Notes: generated by a model from the letters alone, not told the origin. Numbered from the stretch's first letter, positions 9,875 to 21,318 are shown. The stretch is DNA of 64,000 nt from Procambarus clarkii (GCF_040958095.1 NC_091165.1:24682166-24746165), one strand, 5' to 3'. Numbers and translations are program-made.

Positions 9875-10130
9875 AGACACATGTACCCTTGAGTACCTAA
9901 ATGAACCAGAGAGACATTAGAGAGAACTTTTTTAGTGTCAGAGTAGTTAACAAATGGAATGCACTAGGCAGTGATGTGGTGGAGGTAGACTGCATACACA
10001 GTTTCAAATGTAGATATGATAAAGCCCAAAAGGCTTAGGAATCTGCTCACCAGCTGATTGATAGTTGAGAGGTAGAACCAAAGAGCCGAAGCTCAACCCC
10101 CACAATCACAATTAGGCAAGTACTATATAC
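9875..10130 (+). mobile_element. Decayed LINE 3' fragment (sense)
   Basis: Conceptual reading gives the motif series NFFSVRVVNKWNAL and HSFKCRYDKAQ, the C-terminal end common to CR1/RTE-like reverse transcriptases. It is followed by the conserved 3' UTR (agctcaacccccacaa). The fragment is decayed. The same family lies at 10222-10345 and 54735-55085. Confidence 0.6.
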
Positions 10131-10221
10131 ACAAATACATGGGATGTGCAAGTCAGTCCTGCTGGACTGCTACTTGTGTCATTCATTATTATGTGGCTTA
10201 GTTGTGGGCTCATGCACTCAA

Positions 10222-10345
10222 GCTTAGGAGGTATGTCACCTAGTTGTGTTTGCTGGGGTTGAGCTCTGGCTCTTTGGTCCCACCTCTCATCTGTCAATCA
10301 ACTGGTGTAGATTCCTGAGTTGATTGCCTGTGTTGGTTGAAGAGG
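10222..10345 (-). mobile_element. Decayed LINE 3' fragment (antisense)
   Basis: The + strand reads ggggttgagctctggctctttggtccc followed by the caatcaactggtgtag block, the antisense of the 3' UTR seen at 9875-10130. The two pieces therefore face each other as inverted copies about 100 bp apart. Confidence 0.55.
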
Positions 10346-10505
10346 GCCTTCAGCTGTGCCTCCCTTTCTCCCTTTTGGAAGAGGATGTTGAGGAGGTACT
10401 ATGACTTATCATCATCCATTTTATATGGTCACTATACATATGATCCATCAATGATGACACTGACCTTATATGTAGGACAGAAGTGACCATCTTTGGCTAC
10501 ATGGC

Positions 10506-10560
10506 ACTCAACATGTTAATAATAATAATAATAATAACAGCAATAATAATAATTTATTTG
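10506..10560. repeat. (AAT)n microsatellite
   Basis: Short AAT-rich tract with interruptions. Confidence 0.7.
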
Positions 10561-10750
10561 TAAGATATACAATGGATCAGTTTACAGTGGTTACTTAGTC
10601 GGTACAGTACTGTACTGTATTTCTCTGTTTTATAAAGCCACTAATATGAGCATAGCTTTAGCTATCTTTTTGTATTGAGGTTTAATTTTTTGGGTAACTA
10701 CTAAATACAGTACAACATTGCTGTAGATATAAGCTAAAATATACTGTATA

Positions 10751-11587
10751 CAGTGGCACCTCAACTTACGACTTTGCTTCGACTAGCGACTTTGTTGATA
10801 CACGTTTAGGTCGACCGAGTGTGTGGTTCCTGGTGGCACGGGTAACCCTGCCTCAGTTTACCAGAGCTGCCCGCTTAGTGACGATCGCGCTTGTAAAGAA
10901 TTTCATTGTTTTGTGCTTTTTTGTTTTTTGAATATAAAAGTAATTATTATGTATCATGCCATGGGTCCCAAGAAAGTCAGTGGTAAGGTTCAACCTCAGA
11001 AAATAGTTGAGTAGAGGATGTCCCTTCCTCATTAAGAAAATGTGTGAAGTATGGGAAGAAAGGCAAAGTTTTGTTGAAAAAACTCACCCAGATAAAGCTG
11101 TAGCAGGCTGTTGCATTGATTTTTTTAAATACAATGTGATGTCTCACTACAGACAAGTGTTAAAATGTAGGGAAAAACAAGTGTCTTTAGACAGATTCTT
11201 AGTAAGACAAGCAAGCAGTGAGCCACAACCAGGCCTTAGTGGTATGCCTGCAAAACGTAGGAGAGAGAGAGAGAGTACCGCAGAGAAGTCATCACTGCCT
11301 GATGCTATAATGGAAGGGGACTCCCCTTCCAAACAGTAACACCTCTCCTCCCCCAACCCCCCCCTCACTGTCTTCCATATGCCAACCAGAGTCCTCAATA
11401 AAGGTAAGATAAACATATTGTGTTGGAGCTAGAAAAAAAGTGGTATTCAGTATAAAATGTATTTTTAAGTTAATATTTTTGGGGGTGTGGAACGGATTCA
11501 ATTTACATTATTTCTTATGAGAAAATTTGTTTTGACTTGCAGCCTGTCTCTGGGAACAGATTAAATTCGTAAGTCGAGCCCCCACTG
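10751..11587 (+). mobile_element. Tigger-type (Tc1/mariner superfamily) element, internally deleted
   Basis: Terminal inverted repeats start CAGTGGCACCTCAACTTACGA and end in the reverse complement, TCGTAAGTCGAGCCCCCACTG. Both ends abut TA (10749-10750 and 11588-11589), the TA target duplication expected of this superfamily. At 837 bp it is far shorter than an autonomous Tigger of about 2-3 kb. It keeps a short N-terminal transposase start (MGPKKVSGKV, near 10963) and a C-terminal piece (CDS below), while the DNA-binding and DDD core are gone. It is a non-autonomous deletion derivative. Confidence 0.85.
11007..11339 (+). pseudogene. Tigger transposase C-terminal remnant
   Basis: The open frame contains FVEKTHPDKAVAG, NVMSHYRQVLKCREKQVSLD and RFLVR, which match my memory of the C-terminal segment of TIGD1-like/Tigger transposases (FVEKHHPDKA..., NVMSHFREVLKRRQKQ.SLD.FL). 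The catalytic core is absent, so this cannot be an active transposase. Confidence 0.75.
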
Positions 11588-11589
11588 TA

Positions 11590-12336
11590 TAACAAAAATT
11601 AATAGAAAATACTGCTTTAGTTAATAGTAATTATTCCTTAATGAGCACATTGTCTATTCTATTTTTGGCTTATATGAACTTTAACCCTTCCAGATCGTCC
11701 AAACATTCATAAAATGGCATCCGAACAAGTAAGTCTCTCTGGTATTGAAACAAGGGTGCTGGCATCCATTTCTCTTACTGCCTTAGAAGCAAATCTTCAC
11801 TATGAATTTCTTTTTGATTCGTGAAATTTTAGTGCTATTCACTCTATTCACTAGTAGCATTCACCAGTTGATTGTGATTATTTTCTCCCTCACTGAAATC
11901 ATTAGAATGTTACTAAAGTCTTGGCTCTGATGCAGTGCCCAGTGATCCTTCTGCCCTCCCTTGAAGTGTTGAGAATCCTCAGCAGCGAACCTTGCAGTCC
12001 TTCAAGAACTTGGTTGCATTATAACTAATGCTTCCATGAGTATATTCAGGCTCCTACACAATGTACATAGTCCTGATGCCTGCTTCGAACATTGCTTGTG
12101 TTTCTTTTTGGCTTAGCTAGGCTATTTCATGGAAGAGATTTGTGTCTAGTATAGAGGACAGGCTATACTGCGTGGTGTACCTTTAAGAGTTCATTTGTTT
12201 GCTTTTCTGTTCAAAGGGCTTCATTCGCTTTACTTTTCTATTTCAATCTTTCCCAATGGCACGCTTCAGATGTAAGGCCAAAGCTGATTGAACATGTGTA
12301 ATATTGGGAGGCTAATAATGAAGGTAATCATGCTGT
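11590..12336. other. Spacer 3' of gene A
   Basis: No conserved coding block, and no AATAAA on the - strand within the first 100 bases beyond the gene A stop. An ATGGCATCCGAACAA|gtaagt string at 11714 looks like a first exon but has no supported partner. Confidence 0.4.
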
Positions 12337-13202
12337 TCATGAACATTGATACTTCATAAAGTCCACAAGTGTGTCTCTGTCGTAAACACCATTTTCGATT
12401 GCGCAAGAAGGTAATAGACCTTTAAGGCGATTAAGATCCGCATCTGAAATAGTAATTAATATACTAAGCATGAATTATATATATTAAAATAACCTAACCT
12501 AATCCACACATATTGGAATGAAAGTGATGTTTTGGTCTGTCCTCAACCCCTATCATGTAATTCTAGGGTGGGAAAAGCAGTCAACATTAGGCAAGACGGA
12601 AAGGGAAGGCAAAAGGATTTTAGGGGGTAATGGAGAAGTAAAGCATGAAAACAGAGCATACATAGGAACCTAAAGAAAACTGCATAAGGACTATTTCCCA
12701 CCTATATTCCTATATGAACTCAATTTTATGCATCTTCACATTCCCCCCCACCAATGCAAGTGTTACATGTGGTTCGACAATACGGTAAAAATGTGTTCAA
12801 GTGTGGTCTGACAAGTAAATATAAGCGTGTTTATATGTGGTTTGATGGGTCAGTCCAATTGTGTTAACGTATAGTTTGACAATTCGGTAAAAGTTTTTGA
12901 ACTATGGTGTCAACAAGCCAGTACAAGTGTGTGTCTGTGGTGCTGATGAGGTAATAAAAGTTTGTTTAACTGTATTATTGAGAGAATGTTTACCTGTGAT
13001 GTTGATGAGCCAATATAAATCACACCCGCAAAGAAGAGGGTTATTTGACACATCGATGGTTTCTGTTGTGTTTTTTAGCAGCTCTGAGAAAACATTTTCT
13101 GTCAGTTGTTCCAATAAATTGTGAGAAACATTAACCGTCACTGACCCAGACAGACCTAGGAGAATAGAGGAATACAGTATAATATCACACAATGTAATGC
13201 AG

Positions 13203-13250
<48 letters not shown>

Positions 13251-16200
13251 GCATATATATTAAAAAGCATATATATATATAGGCAAGTAATTAATAATAA
13301 ATTATTTGCAAAAAGAATTGGGAAAAACACATGTGGTATACTCAACATATAAGACTAACCTTGGAATGCTCCAGCCTCAATAGTTTCTATTGGGTTGGAA
13401 ATAATGTTAATGTATTCCATATCAGGGGAACCAAATGCAAGAGAAGCCTCAGTCAAGGAGGCTAAGCCACTCCTGGTTATCTCAATCTTCTTTAATGATG
13501 AAAGCAACCTTAAAAATATTAGCATATATTGTAATGTGGTCAATAGTTACACAAACATTATTGATATTAGCATCCTGATCTTCAGACCATGTTTAAATGA
13601 CCTATTTCAAAAACTCTGCATATTCTATGAGTTACAAATGCTATAAATTAATAAATGTAATTTTCATAAACCTGACACTATTTTTGTTGAAAGCTTTCAA
13701 TGCAGCAGCCTTATTTTAGTCATAATTAATGTTGTTGGGGACATGCAGCCTGTTATGTACGTCAAACTTATATCGAGGCCCCCCCCCCTGCCCAGAATGC
13801 AACTCTACAACAGTTAATTAGCTCCAAAGTACCTATTTACTGCTAGGTGGACAGAGGCATTATTGATAAGAAATGTGCCCAACCATTTCCATTCCGCCTG
13901 AGAGTCAAACTGGGTTTCCCAGTTTGAGAACAGGAAAATCTAACAAATGGTTAAATTTGTTAAGTTTGCAGGCAGAGTTGTAGAAAAAGTTTGGAGAGAA
14001 AAAATTATAAGGAAGTCAAGGATTTTTTCATTGATATATATGAAGCTAGTGTGATTTCAGTGCATGTAATTGATATTGGTGTGTACGGAGTTGACTACCC
14101 ACACCCAGGTGTTTGGGCCTTGTATATAAAATTTAGCATGGCTTCAGGAGAGGCCTCCAGACTTCCTGTTGATTCGGTAGAATCCAAGGTTTTATAGCTT
14201 TTTCTAGGTCAGGGTGGTATAGTGGTAGATGTTGTGGCTGGCAGTACGCTGGTTGGGGTTCGAGTCACTTAAGAGCTCTAGTCGATTTTCTCATTTATAT
14301 ATATCACATTAGTGTGATTTCTCTGTGTAATAATAATAATATTATTATTATTCTAAAGTACTAATTGGGAGGAGAAACCCTCCCAAAATTGGACACGAAA
14401 CATTCTAGGGATATATATATTACACTGAACTTATGTCCTAATCATGTTTAAATCAGAAAGTGTCCGATGCAAATATAGGGTTGCCCAATAAAAGGATTGT
14501 TCAGAAAACTGAACAAGGAGTCATTAATGACTGTACATTGTGCATGTAATACCAGTTCTCAAATAAGTGCCACCAGCATGTATAGACCATATATAATTTC
14601 ACCAAATACAAAATGTGTCTTGAGAAATATGAAAAGGCATATCATTACACTAGTCATTGAGTAGAGAGGTATGAGTTATGAGGCAAGATTAAAGGAATTC
14701 ATCTTCACATCACTGATTAAGAAAATAATTCATATGTAGAATTCAAATGTTTTGGGAACTTGCTCACACGTCAGCTGACAGTTTAATTAAAAACAAGACC
14801 CCCTAAGGCTGTAAAAAAAAAATACATTGTGTATGTGTCATGTATGTATGTATATATATATGACTATTATAGCAACAATTATACTCACTTAAAAGTGTTC
14901 CCTTGAATACTGTTTAGGTTGGTTTCTTGGAAGGTGATGAATTGTAGGTTTGGGGTTGAAGTGAAAAGGTTGTCTGGTAAGGATACAAGTTTTCTCATGC
15001 CCAGGAAGACAGAGGTAAGGGACGAGGACTCCAGCACAGGCAGTGTCTCATATGGCCCATTCTATAGATAAACATAGTAAAGATTTAAGCTACATTTTAT
15101 AGGATATTCTATAGTTGATCAAAAGTTATTAAATATTTTTACAGCATGCAAACACAGGAAGCGGATTAGAAGTCTTAATCCTATCATTAAATTTTTTTTT
15201 TTTTTACACAAATTTTCTTGGATTTAAATTTTTTAATAAACTCAGTTTGCCATGATGATTTCATTTAAAGAAAGAAACTTTTATTTAGCTATAATTAAAA
15301 GTAACAATACTTCTGTATCTTATATAAATAAAAATGAAAATGTTCATTTCTTCAAAATTGCTAATCTCCAAAAGTTCTTCATTGATTGTTTTGAAATTTT
15401 CAAAGAACGTTCCGAGTGTGTTTTTATATACATTCTATATAGATGTCATGTCTGTGATGGCAGAAAACTGCTTTTTTTTGGAAAACTGTGTTTTCGTGTG
15501 TTTTTCATGAGGGGAAATCTTCGAAACATGCATATTTTTATATACCTGCTATATAGATGCCACACCTGTGACAGGTAAAAATTTTTTTTTTTTTTTAACA
15601 AGGCCATCTGTTGCACGTAATAGCAATACACACTAAAATAAATGTTACAATTCCATTTCAATATTTCCAATTGCATTGATAAATTGAATTTTCATATACT
15701 GTATTATTGCATTGGAATTGAGCTGTGTTGTTTACCATACCGTTCATTTCGTGAGTATAGCTTATTTTGTTAGTTTTTTACTGTTTTTCATTTTTTTTTT
15801 TTTAACTGTTCTTCAAATTTTTCAGTGATGGGAACATTAGATCATTTGATGTTCCCATTTTTCTGATGGGAACATCAGATCATTTGGGAATGCATTGGAA
15901 GAGGGAGTGGGGAGGACAATGGGACAGGGGAGGGGGGGTAATGGTGAGGGGAACGGGAGAGGGGGTAATGGTGGGGAGGATGAGGTGACAGAATAAGGGT
16001 GGAGTTGGGGATGGTGGGGAGGATTAGGGGATGGGGGAGTGGGGGATGGTGGGAAGGACAATGGGAACAGGAGAGTGGAAAATGATGGGAGGAACAAGGG
16101 GACAGGGGAGTGGGGGGAGGACAAGGAGACAGTGCAGGGGGGAATGGTGGGGACACAAGACAGGCGAAGGTTGCTGTGGCTAAGCAACGAGTGCACGCAT

Positions 16201-16618
16201 TGCTGAGCCACAGCAACACGTGGCTGGGTACAGCTAATATTTAAATATATATTTAAATTTAGTAAATTGTTAAATTTAAATTATGAAAACAATTACACCA
16301 AGTCTGAGTATGTGGTTAGGACGAGACTTTCATCTCGACGACTAATGAGGTCATTGAGTTGTCATTAGTCGTTGAGATGTAAGTCTCATCCTAACCATAC
16401 ACTCAGACCTTGACAAAGCACTCAGGAGAGTGCGAAAGACTTGGTATAATTATTTACATAAATTTCACAAATACATAAGTGTGGGTTTTTATCCTACATA
16501 ACATCTCACAAGTGACTACAGTACTTGCAAGCAAGCAGACTGCTTTGGGATGAGGCATGGTTTTAGCGGACATTGCTTTGATTGCTTAAATAAGATTTTA
16601 TGATGAAATTGAGGGATG

Positions 16619-16661
<43 letters not shown>

Positions 16662-19600
16662 ATGGGATAAAATTTCAGGAGGATCACTTACAATACCAAT
16701 CTCAATAAGGCTGGTGAACTTAGCTAGGTCTGGAAGTGGCCACTGGTAGTCCCCATCGTATATCTCAGAGATGTGGAAATACTCTAGTGAGTTGTACATA
16801 GTTTCCAGCGTTCCTTCCTCTATCAGTGTAATGTTGTTGAATATCAGTACCATCCGGCTGGAATATTATTACATATTAGCTTCAAAGGAAATATACGAGG
16901 TCAACAAAGTTACCTGTATATTTTGAGTATACTCTCCTTTCTCTTCTATCCCTCGTCTCTCTCTCTCATATACATATATAATATATAATATATAATATGT
17001 GTGTGTGACCTGCTCATTGTATTCACTAATTTCACAAAAAATTTCACACTTGGAAACCTGAATTAAAGGTCCCAGCCAAAGTTATGGAAAATCTTCAGTT
17101 TCATAGCCCGCACTATAAACCAGCATATATGACGATTTTTCATTATTTAAATATCTAACAATCCTGCGGGTTCATCTTCATGAAAATTTATAAACATAGC
17201 AACCCTGCAACGGAAAATCATATCACAAACCTGAAATATACATCTCGAAATAGGCCCTTTTTAAGTGAGGTTACGTTGGAATTTTGAAGTTGAAACCAAT
17301 TAAATTTGGTGAAGGGGAAATCTGCTGCAAAAATGTTATCAAGCTGCTCGTAGCTGGCGAGGTTGCTGCAGGTGAGGTTAAGGGTGCCTGAGGGCGAGTC
17401 ATACAAACACAAGCAGGGATGGATAGCCGTACTCTCTGGGCACGGGAATGATGGCGCACTTTCCTCTGCAACATTAAACAACAACACTATATTAGGTTAC
17501 TGCTATATCAATGTTGGAAACTTGTTTACAAGCACAGAACATTATAGTAGCACATTTCGAAGACCAACCATTTCCTTCACTATCGAGCCCTGAGGAGGAA
17601 GGGGGCTACCCAGTGGGCACAATACCCAAGAGTATATATATATATGTTCAACGTTGATTCAATGCTGAATTAACGTTATTCTTGAATGATGTGCCCACTG
17701 GGGATTAGGCACCGATCCTATACCGTATGCTCCATGTTAGTCTAGTAGTCATAGAGCACTTAGTGTCCCTTTACCGGATCTGTACCTCTTGTCTCGATCA
17801 CGGCCCATGCCTGTGTTAGTATGTAGTGAACAGTTAGAGGGATGGGGTGTGGCTCAGAGAGGGGCATGGAGAATAGAGAGAGGTACTGAGGGGGCCAAAG
17901 AAGGTGTACGTAGGTGGACTAAGACGGGTACAGATAAGGGTGAGAGGTGGCACAGAGGGGTGGGGAGAGGCACGGAAAATGATGAGGGGAAACAGAGAGG
18001 GGGGGGGTGATGAGAGGCACTGCGAGATATTGGAAGAGGTATAGAGGACTAAGGATATGCACAGAAAGGGCCGAGAGGGAAGAGAGTTGAAGCTGTTCTT
18101 CACCCGAGAGTCGCCGGCTGAAAGCCCTAGTCTAGCTTATAAATATAGTGAAGTAATGTTTGAAGACTTACCCTGGTGGAGGGTATGTAGCAGTGCAGGC
18201 CGCGGGGGACAGATGGCGACCATCATCAACACGCACACCAATCCTCTCACTCCTGTAACAAGAGTTATTCTCTTAGATGTCAGTTCTCTGAGCAAATGTT
18301 ACTATAACAGTCGGCTCGCAACTGATTGGAACCAGAGTTCGATTTTCGGAAATGACTAGCCATTTGGGTATGTTTCTTTATTAAAGGCTCGCTATAGGTC
18401 CTTACCATAGGCTCGCCATAGGTCCTTACCATAGGCTCGCCATAGGTCCTTACCATAGGCTCGCCATAGGTCCTTACCATAGGCTCGCCATAGGTCCTTA
18501 CCATAGGCTCGCCATAGGTCCACGTGGCTTGTCATCTAAATAATGATAATGCCTCTTATTTGTACATAGGCACTGTACCGCGAGAAAGATTTTGTCATCC
18601 CGTGTGTATATATTGATAATATTAGGGCTATCATTCTGTGAGAGGGTGTGGAATGACACACACAGTATTGGTCTCATTCAGTGCATTGCATTTGGCGTCT
18701 GGCGAGTTTTCTCATGAGTGTTGGCGGTCTTCATACTTGTGTAGTAAATGATCAGTCGGATCTTCTGCTCAGGTTTGTTAATTATGTGTACACAGAACTT
18801 TTTTTCCCCTCTATTTTGTGACCCGTGGAAAATTAATTTCTAATAAAACTTTCAAGTGTGTGTGGTTTAACGTTGCCTTCATCAATAGCAGTTTACCTTC
18901 CTCTGGATGACCTCATCCATATACACATTTAGACAACCCGTTCTCGCAAATTTAATAAGTCAATATTGACTTATTAAATATGTGCATAGGTGACATACTT
19001 AACATAATAGATACCCTTAAAAAGATTCATACCTTACCTTACCTAACCTTGTTAGTATCTTAAGATAAGCATCTTATTGCTTCGTAATTACAATTATTAC
19101 CTAACCTATAATAGGTATAGGTTAAGTAATAATTGTAATTACGAAGCAATAAGATGCTTATCTTAAGATACTAACAAGGTTAGGTAAGGTCGGTGTTTTC
19201 TATGAATCTTTTTAAGGGTATCTATTATGTTTAGTATATCACCTATGCACGTAGTTAATAAGTCAATATTGACTTTACGAATTTGCGAGAACGGGTTGCA
19301 TTTAGAGTATCCCTTGTTGCCAGTGACTGGCCTCACTGTAGTAATTTCACCATGACACTTAGGCGAACACTTCGGTGCACCTGACATGAGCAAAGCTATT
19401 TTGAAGCTAGTGCCTGGCATCTCTACAAAAGTATAGGCTAACCTCAAAGTAAAATACAATATTTGTAATAGAGTTCTTATCACAAATATCTTCCTTGTCC
19501 ATAAAAGTCCTTGACATTTTACAAAGCGTCAATGTTATATAGGCGTCAGTAAACCACTAGAATTATGTTAGGCATCAATAAATAGATGGTGATGCACCTG

Positions 19601-20117
19601 GAATGGTGCCTTTTTTTTATAATACCCATGAAGGTAGCTATATAATGCTTTTAGAATTGTTCCCGATATGGTAAACGATTGCTAGAGGTCTGTAGAATCG
19701 AATGGCATCGAAATTGAATATTTAAGAGCTTTAAATGTTAAAAAGAGGCAAAATAAATCATTCACAGACGATTAGAGCAGCAAGGTCAATCGGTTGAGAA
19801 TGACAGGAGCAGTTTAAGGATTAATAAAAAGTCTCCAACTCTTGGAACAAACTGAAATTATTTAAGACCTGAAAATTTTTAGTAATTAGTTGTAGCTCAC
19901 TTGGAGGTGTGCTACAACTGCCCCTATTGTTCTAGCTGGAGTAGTTTGAACCTTGTAAATATTAGCAATTATCTGTAGATGTTTAAACTAGCCTGGAGAT
20001 ATTATTGCTCACGTGGAGACATCATAGCTCTCTTGGAGACATATCTCCTGGTGATGCCAAAGCTCACCAGATGTTATTACTCAGATGTCACAGCTTACCT
20101 GGAGACAAGATAGCCAT
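12337..20117 (-). CDS. LRR gene A: secreted leucine-rich-repeat protein
   Basis: Eight coding exons, transcription order: 20099-20117, 18172-18252, 17231-17465, 16692-16857, 14889-15061, 13360-13508, 12994-13155, 12337-12443. All junctions are GT/AG and the phases join, giving 363 residues. Exon 1 holds only ATG plus five codons and one base. Residues 7-21 (GVRGLVCVLMMVAIC) look like the signal-peptide core. An N-terminal cap has Cys 42, 51, 53 and 66 (FPCP...PCLC). About six irregular LRRs follow, then the C-cap NPLLCGCDLYWL (Cys 317, 319), Cys 342 and a terminal FMKYQC. There is no membrane anchor, so it is probably extracellular or haemolymph. The layout matches proteins annotated in decapods as the non-catalytic subunit of Oplophorus luciferase; a luciferase role is not implied. 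Introns hold SINEs, a MITE and a purine-rich tract. Confidence 0.88.
13205..13280. repeat. (TA)n microsatellite in intron 6 of gene A
   Basis: TA dinucleotide run followed by two attaaaaagcatata units. It lies between exons 7 and 6. Confidence 0.8.
13755..13935 (-). mobile_element. SINE family 2 copy (antisense)
   Basis: Reads as the antisense of the SINE copies at 46839-47088 and 51050-51307. It keeps the cctatttactgctaggtg block and the gtgcccaaccatttcc block. It sits in intron 5 of gene A. Confidence 0.65.
14206..14352 (+). mobile_element. tRNA-headed SINE, family 5
   Basis: The head has an A-box-like gggtggtatagtggtaga and a B-box-like ggttcgagtc. The tail is atatatcacattagtgtgat followed by AAT repeats. 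The same tail occurs at 41998-42110. Lies in intron 5 of gene A. Confidence 0.6.
15838..15882. repeat. Short inverted repeat around gatgttcccat
   Basis: gatgttcccat and its complement atgggaacatc face each other about 10 bases apart, and agatcattt occurs on both sides. It borders the purine-rich tract. Confidence 0.6.
15890..16165. repeat. Purine-rich G tract in intron 4 of gene A
   Basis: About 275 bases of almost only G and A with occasional T and C, built of degenerate 'gtggggaggacaatggg'-like units. Long open frames on the - strand here are compositional artefacts. Confidence 0.75.
16170..16217. repeat. Hairpin, 18-bp arms
   Basis: gttgctgtggctaagcaa (16170-16187) pairs with ttgctgagccacagcaac (16200-16217) with one mismatch and a 12-base loop. 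It closes the purine tract on the right. Confidence 0.7.
16300..16411. repeat. Fold-back repeat, about 50-bp arms
   Basis: The arm from aagtctgagtatgtggttag is repeated inverted, ending in ctaaccatacactcagacctt, with few mismatches and a short centre. This resembles a dispersed fold-back element and lies in intron 4 of gene A. Confidence 0.75.
16621..16659. repeat. (GT)n microsatellite beside exon 4 of gene A
   Basis: About 19 GT units end some 30 bases beyond the donor of exon 4, on its intron side. Confidence 0.85.
18385..18522. repeat. 24-bp tandem repeat, six units
   Basis: The unit aggctcgccataggtcctta + ccat repeats at 18385, 18409, 18433, 18457 and 18481, with a partial unit at 18505. 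Copies are almost identical. Because 24 is a multiple of three, the - strand reads an open MVRTYGEP repeat, but this lies in intron 1 of gene A and has no coding support. Confidence 0.92.
18934..19298. mobile_element. Fold-back MITE 1, copy a (hAT-like)
   Basis: Terminal inverted repeat CAACCCGTTCTCGCA at the left, its complement at the right. Exact 8-bp duplications (catttaga) lie at 18926-18933 and 19299-19306. Eight-base duplications suggest the hAT superfamily. The interior is itself a long palindrome centred near 19105, so the whole 365-bp element folds back. There is no coding capacity. It lies in intron 1 of gene A. Confidence 0.85.
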
Positions 20118-20337
20118 GGTTGATGGTTAGCGAGACAAAGATTGAGCCAAGTAAAACAGGCAGCGTCCCATATATGAGGACTGGACACTCGTCACACCTC
20201 GCTAGATAACACCGCCACTAACAGCTCGGGCTTGTAGGTAATCAGTGACCTTGTTCCCAGTACCTATGTAGGTTTTACGTTCAATTGTCCCTCTGGTTAA
20301 AACTTATATTTCAATCCTCTAGTAAGATACAGTAGTT
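20118..20337. other. Upstream region of gene A
   Basis: Contains the TATA-like box. No other recognisable element. Confidence 0.4.
20170..20175 (-). promoter_or_regulatory. TATA-like box of gene A
   Basis: On the - strand catatatggg lies about 53-58 bases upstream of the ATG. Genes B and C have TATA-like motifs at nearly the same distance, which supports it as a core promoter element and implies a 5' UTR of roughly 20-30 bases. Confidence 0.5.
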
Positions 20338-20545
20338 TAGGTTAGTTCATTTATTATGCACCCCATACCCATCTTGAGGGCGGTAGTGGAAAGGGTTACA
20401 GAGGCACATAATGGGCTCAGGGACTGAACCTCACAATTCATTTAGCTAAGCAAGTTACAATCTTGATGAGCTAGTTACAAAATTCAATATAAGTCGTCAC
20501 ATCAACAATACAGTACATGGACAAGTATGTACTTTCACTTTTATC
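20338..20545 (-). mobile_element. LINE 3'-end repeat (gcaccccatacccatc family)
   Basis: The + strand begins ttagttcatttattatgcac and runs through gggcggtagtgg, atggg and aattcatttagctaagcaag. A nearly identical stretch lies at 51820-51990, inverted relatives at 39800-40010 and 55782-55910, and a linked coding fragment at 44545-45640. Confidence 0.6.
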
Positions 20546-20715
20546 AGTCCACATTTTTCTTTTGAAAATGAGGTAAAATGGAGGGAATATTTGAAGGAAA
20601 AAAATGTAGGGCACGTAATATATCCAAGGCCTAAATAGATACAATTCTACATTATATAAATTTGTTTTAATTTTTCAACAACTTGACCTAACCTATGATT
20701 ACCTAGGGAGAGATT

Positions 20716-20957
20716 AGGGAGGCGGTCGGCCGAGCGGACAGCACGCTGGACTTGTGATCCTGTGGTCCCGGGTTCGATCCCGGGCGCCGGCGAGAAACAA
20801 TGGGCAGAGTTTCTTTCACCCTATGCCCCTATTACCTAGCAGTAAAATAGGTACCTGGGTGCTAGTCAGCTGTCACGGGCTGCTTCTGGGGGTGGAGGCC
20901 TGGTCGAGGACCGGGCCGCGGGGGACACTAAAGCCCCGAAATCATCTCAAGATAACC
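20716..20957 (+). mobile_element. tRNA-derived SINE, family 1 (well preserved)
   Basis: The tRNA-like head has an A box (ggtcggccgagcgg) and a B box (gggttcgatcccgg), with an apparent TGT anticodon (threonine-like) in the loop. The body runs through attacctagcagtaaaatag, aggcctggtcgaggaccggg and ccccgaaatcatctcaagat. It is not a working tRNA gene: the head runs straight into the SINE body and the acceptor stem does not close. Relatives are at 32310-32528 and 52257-52370. Confidence 0.8.
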
Positions 20958-21318
20958 TATTTTAGGCTTCGGACAGCTTACGTTGTCCTTTTTTTTCTTG
21001 GCTTCCCTTTCACTTTACCTCATTTTCAATGGGACTAAATGTGGACTTGTATTTGTGCAAAACTTTATATTTTATCCATATGCCTCCCTGTCACTAAATA
21101 CTACCTTACTAAAGGAAGGGTTCCGTACGCGTCTTAGTCCTCCACTGTGGTATGGCATCCCGCCTGTAGGTAGATTATACATAGCGATTGCGATATTAAC
21201 CTGCCCGGGCTACGCAGTATACTTACTGCCATTTCAGCTGTTTAACTCTTGAAATATTTCAAAACCTTTTCACCGTATCACTCCACAAGAATGGTAAGGG
21301 TGGAGCAGGACAGGGTAA

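Noticed and set aside
11714-11735. Host first exon (ATGGCATCCGAACAA followed by gtaagt)
   Set aside because: Five codons before a donor could mimic the micro-exons of the LRR genes, but it is on the opposite strand and no partner exon or promoter fits.
15837-16219. Proline/serine-rich proteins on the - strand
   Set aside because: Complement of a purine-rich tract in intron 4 of gene A. Two overlapping frames of similar length show it is compositional.
18280-18504. Repeat-protein gene (MVRTYGEP)n on the - strand
   Set aside because: It is a 24-bp intronic tandem repeat. The open frame follows from the unit length being divisible by three.
18385-18522. CRISPR array
   Set aside because: Direct head-to-tail units with no spacers, in a eukaryotic intron.
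20716-20790. tRNA gene
   Set aside because: A and B boxes are present but the acceptor stem does not close and the sequence continues into a conserved SINE body with other copies in the window.
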